Source: Apodemus sylvaticus
Taxonomy: Eukaryota > Chordata > Mammalia > Rodentia > Muridae
Reading direction: 5' to 3'
DNA length: 64,000 nucleotides
NCBI RefSeq assembly: GCF_947179515.1
Contig: NC_067485.1
Coordinates: forward strand, 11,970,096-12,034,095
Of the stretch, positions 62,110-64,000 are shown piece by piece (the stretch's first letter is position 1; each line of letters opens with the position of its first letter). The notes under the pieces were generated by a model. It worked only from the letters and a program-made list of their open reading frames with translations. It ran no database searches and was not told the origin of the DNA. A program made the translations under genes and the position numbers.

Positions 62110-64000
62110 GTGAGTGCAGAGCAGGTCCATGCTGGGATTGGAGGTGAGTGTGGAGCGTGGTCCATGCTGGGATTGGAGGTGAGTGTGGAGCGTGGTCCAT
62201 GCTGGACATTGGAGGTGAGTGTGGAGCGTGGTCCATGCTGGACATTGGAGGTGAGTGTGGAGCAGGTCTGTGCTGGGATTGGAGGTGAGTGTGGAGCGTG
62301 GTCCATGCTGGACATTGGAGGTGAGTGTGGAGCGTGGTCCGTGCTGGACATTGGAGGTGAGTGTGGAGCATGGTCCGTGCTGGACATTGGAGGTGAGTGT
62401 GGAGCATGGTCCGTGCTGGACATTGGAGGTGAGTGTGGAGCGTGGTCCGTGCTGGACATTAGAGGTGAGTGTGGAGCGTGGTCCGTGCTGGGATTGGAGG
62501 TGAGTGCGGAGCAGGTCCGTGCTGGACATTGGAGGTGACTGCGGAGTGTGGTCCGTGCTGGACATTGGAGGTGAGTGTGGAGCGTGGTCCGTGCTGGACA
62601 TTGGAGGTGAGTGTGGAGCAGGTCCGTGCTGGACATTGGAGGTGAATGTGGAGCAGGTCCGTGCTGGACATTGGAGGTGAGTGTGGAGCAGGTCTGTGCT
62701 GGGATTGGAGGTGAGTGCGGAGCATGGTCCATGCTGGACATTGGAGGTGAGTGTGGAGCAGGTCCATGCTGGACATTGGAGGTGAGTGTGGAGCAGGTCC
62801 ATGCTGGACATTGAAGGTGAGTGTGGAGCAGGTCTGTGCTGGGATTGGAGGTGAGTGCGGAGCGTGGTCCGTGCTGGACATTGGAGGTGAGTGTTGAGCA
62901 GGTCTGTGCTGGACATTGGAGGTGAGTGTGGAGCGTGGTCCGTGCTGGACATTGGAGGTGAGTGTGGAGCAGGTCCATGCTGGACATTGGAGGTGAGTGT
63001 TGAGCAGGTCAGTGCTGGACATTGGAGGTGAGTGTGGAGCAGGTCTGTGCTGGACATTGGAGGTGAGTGTGGAGCAGGTCTGTGCTGGACATTGGAGGTG
63101 AGTGTGGAGCAGATCTGTGCTGGACATTGGAGGTGAGTGCGGAGCGTGGTCCGTGCTGGACATTGGAGGTGAGTGTTGAGCAGGTCTGTGCTGGACATTG
63201 GAGGTGAGTGCGGAGCGTGGTCCGTGCTGGACATTGGAGGTGAGTGTGGAGCAGGTCTGTGCTGGACATTGGAGGTGAGTGTGGAGCAGGTCTGTGCTGG
63301 ACATTGGAGGTGAGTGCGGAGCGTGGTCCGTGCTGGACATTGGAGGTGAGTGCGGAGCGTGGTCCGTGCTGGACATTGGAGGTGAGTGTTGAGCAGGTCA
63401 GTGCTGGACATTGGAGGTGAGTGTGGAGCAGGTCTGTGCTGGACATTGGAGGTGAGTGTGGAGCAGGTCTGTGCTGGACATTGGAGGTGAGTGTGGAGCG
63501 TGGTCCGTGCTGGACATTGGAGGTGAGTGTGGAGCAGGTCTGTGCTGGACATTGGAGGTGAGTGTTGAGCAGGTCAGTGCTGGACATTGGAGGTGAGTGT
63601 GGAGCAGGTCTGTGCTGGACATTGGAGGTGAGTGTGGAGCATGGTCCATGCTGGACATTGGAGGTGAGTGTTGAGCAGGTCAGTGCTGGACATTGGAGGT
63701 GAGTGTGGAGCAGGTCTGTGCTGGACATTGGAGGTGAGTGTGGAGCAGGTCTGTGCTGGACATTGGAGGTGAGTGTTGAGCAGGTCTGTGCTGGACATTG
63801 GAGGTGAGTGCGGAGCGTGGTCCGTGCTGGACATTGGAGGTGAGTGTGGAGCAGGTCTGTGCTGGACATTGGAGGTGAGTGCGGAGCGTGGTCCGTGCTG
63901 GACATTGGAGGTGAGTGTGGAGCAGGTCTGTGCTGGACATTGGAGGTGAGTGCGGAGCGTGGTCCGTGCTGGACATTGGAGGTGAGTGTGGAGCAGGTCC
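62110..64000 (+). repeat. 34-36 bp minisatellite repeating the Ddx41 exon 16 donor, about 54 units, runs off the window
   Basis: A tandem array starting at the exon-intron boundary. The unit core is GTGAGTG(T/C)(G/T)GAGC, then AGGTC or (G/A)TGGTC, then (C/T/A)(A/G)TGCTGG, then (ACA or A)TTGGAG. Lengths are 34, 35 or 36 nt and the mean spacing is about 35.3. I count 54 unit starts, 52 with intact GTGAGT. The exceptions are GTGACT (about 62534) and GTGAAT (about 62642). The 3' half of each unit repeats the exon's last ~19 nt. The + (sense) strand is G-rich. The distal end alternates 36- and 35-nt units (about 63804-64000). The true array length is unknown because the window ends inside it. Confidence 0.97.

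Noticed and set aside
62080..62814. Plus-strand Cys/Trp/Glu-rich open frames across the array
   Set aside because: Repeat-generated and out of frame with DDX41. The native frame stops at 62145.
61955..63976. Very long minus-strand open frames (up to 510 codons) of His/Ser/Pro-rich repeats
   Set aside because: They lie within the 34-36 bp minisatellite. The reverse strand simply lacks stop codons in the unit, and three frames are open at once. There is no conserved domain or promoter.
62110..64000. CRISPR-like array
   Set aside because: There are no unique spacers between repeats. The whole period is repeated, and the context is a mammalian intron.

Overview
This is vertebrate nuclear DNA from a murine rodent, most likely a Mus species. 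It is full of B1 and B2 SINEs, with rodent hAT-type (URR1-like) copies, ERVK-type retroviral remnants, purine/pyrimidine microsatellites and intron-rich genes with GT-AG junctions. Two protein-coding genes lie head to tail on the + strand. From the conserved proteins and their order I identify them as Fam193b (exons between 20327 and 51422, 9 coding exons, 884 codons by my sums) and Ddx41 (57045 to the window edge). For Ddx41, 16 coding exons are present, giving 577 codons plus 1 nt. The last exon, which carries the C-terminal zinc knuckle, is outside the window. This is the FAM193B-DDX41 neighbourhood of human 5q35.3, which corresponds to mouse chromosome 13.

Layout. 1-19.3 kb is gene-free and almost entirely young rodent repeats: B1/B2 copies in both orientations, nested insertions, an ERVK-type provirus remnant with gag pieces at 7.2-9.8 kb, LTR-like segments around 3.3, 10.0, 14.1 and 16 kb, and CA-rich microsatellites. 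20.1-20.55 kb is the CpG-rich Fam193b promoter and first exon. 20.5-35.6 kb is the 15.1-kb first intron. 35.6-51.4 kb holds the remaining Fam193b coding exons, with old MIR copies and a 49-bp minisatellite in intron 8. 51.4-53.8 kb is the 3' UTR or a 3' UTR intron. 53.8-56.7 kb is a short intergenic region. 56.8-57.3 kb is the Ddx41 promoter (X-box, CCAAT, NRF1-like sites). 57.0-62.1 kb holds compact Ddx41 exons.

The most striking feature is at the right edge. Starting exactly at the 3' end of Ddx41 exon 16, a 34-36 bp minisatellite runs for at least 1.89 kb to the end of the window. Each unit carries a copy of the last ~19 nt of the exon plus the first ~15 nt of the intron. The gene's penultimate 5' splice site is therefore repeated about 54 times, 52 of them with an intact GTGAGT. 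In the native frame a TGA lies 36 nt into the array, so by reading frame only the first donor gives normal DDX41.

Functionally, DDX41 is a DEAD-box RNA helicase, and all motifs encoded here look intact. FAM193B is a poorly characterised, mostly disordered, probably nuclear protein with short cysteine clusters and a conserved C-terminus. The two genes are neighbours; nothing in the sequence shows that they act together.
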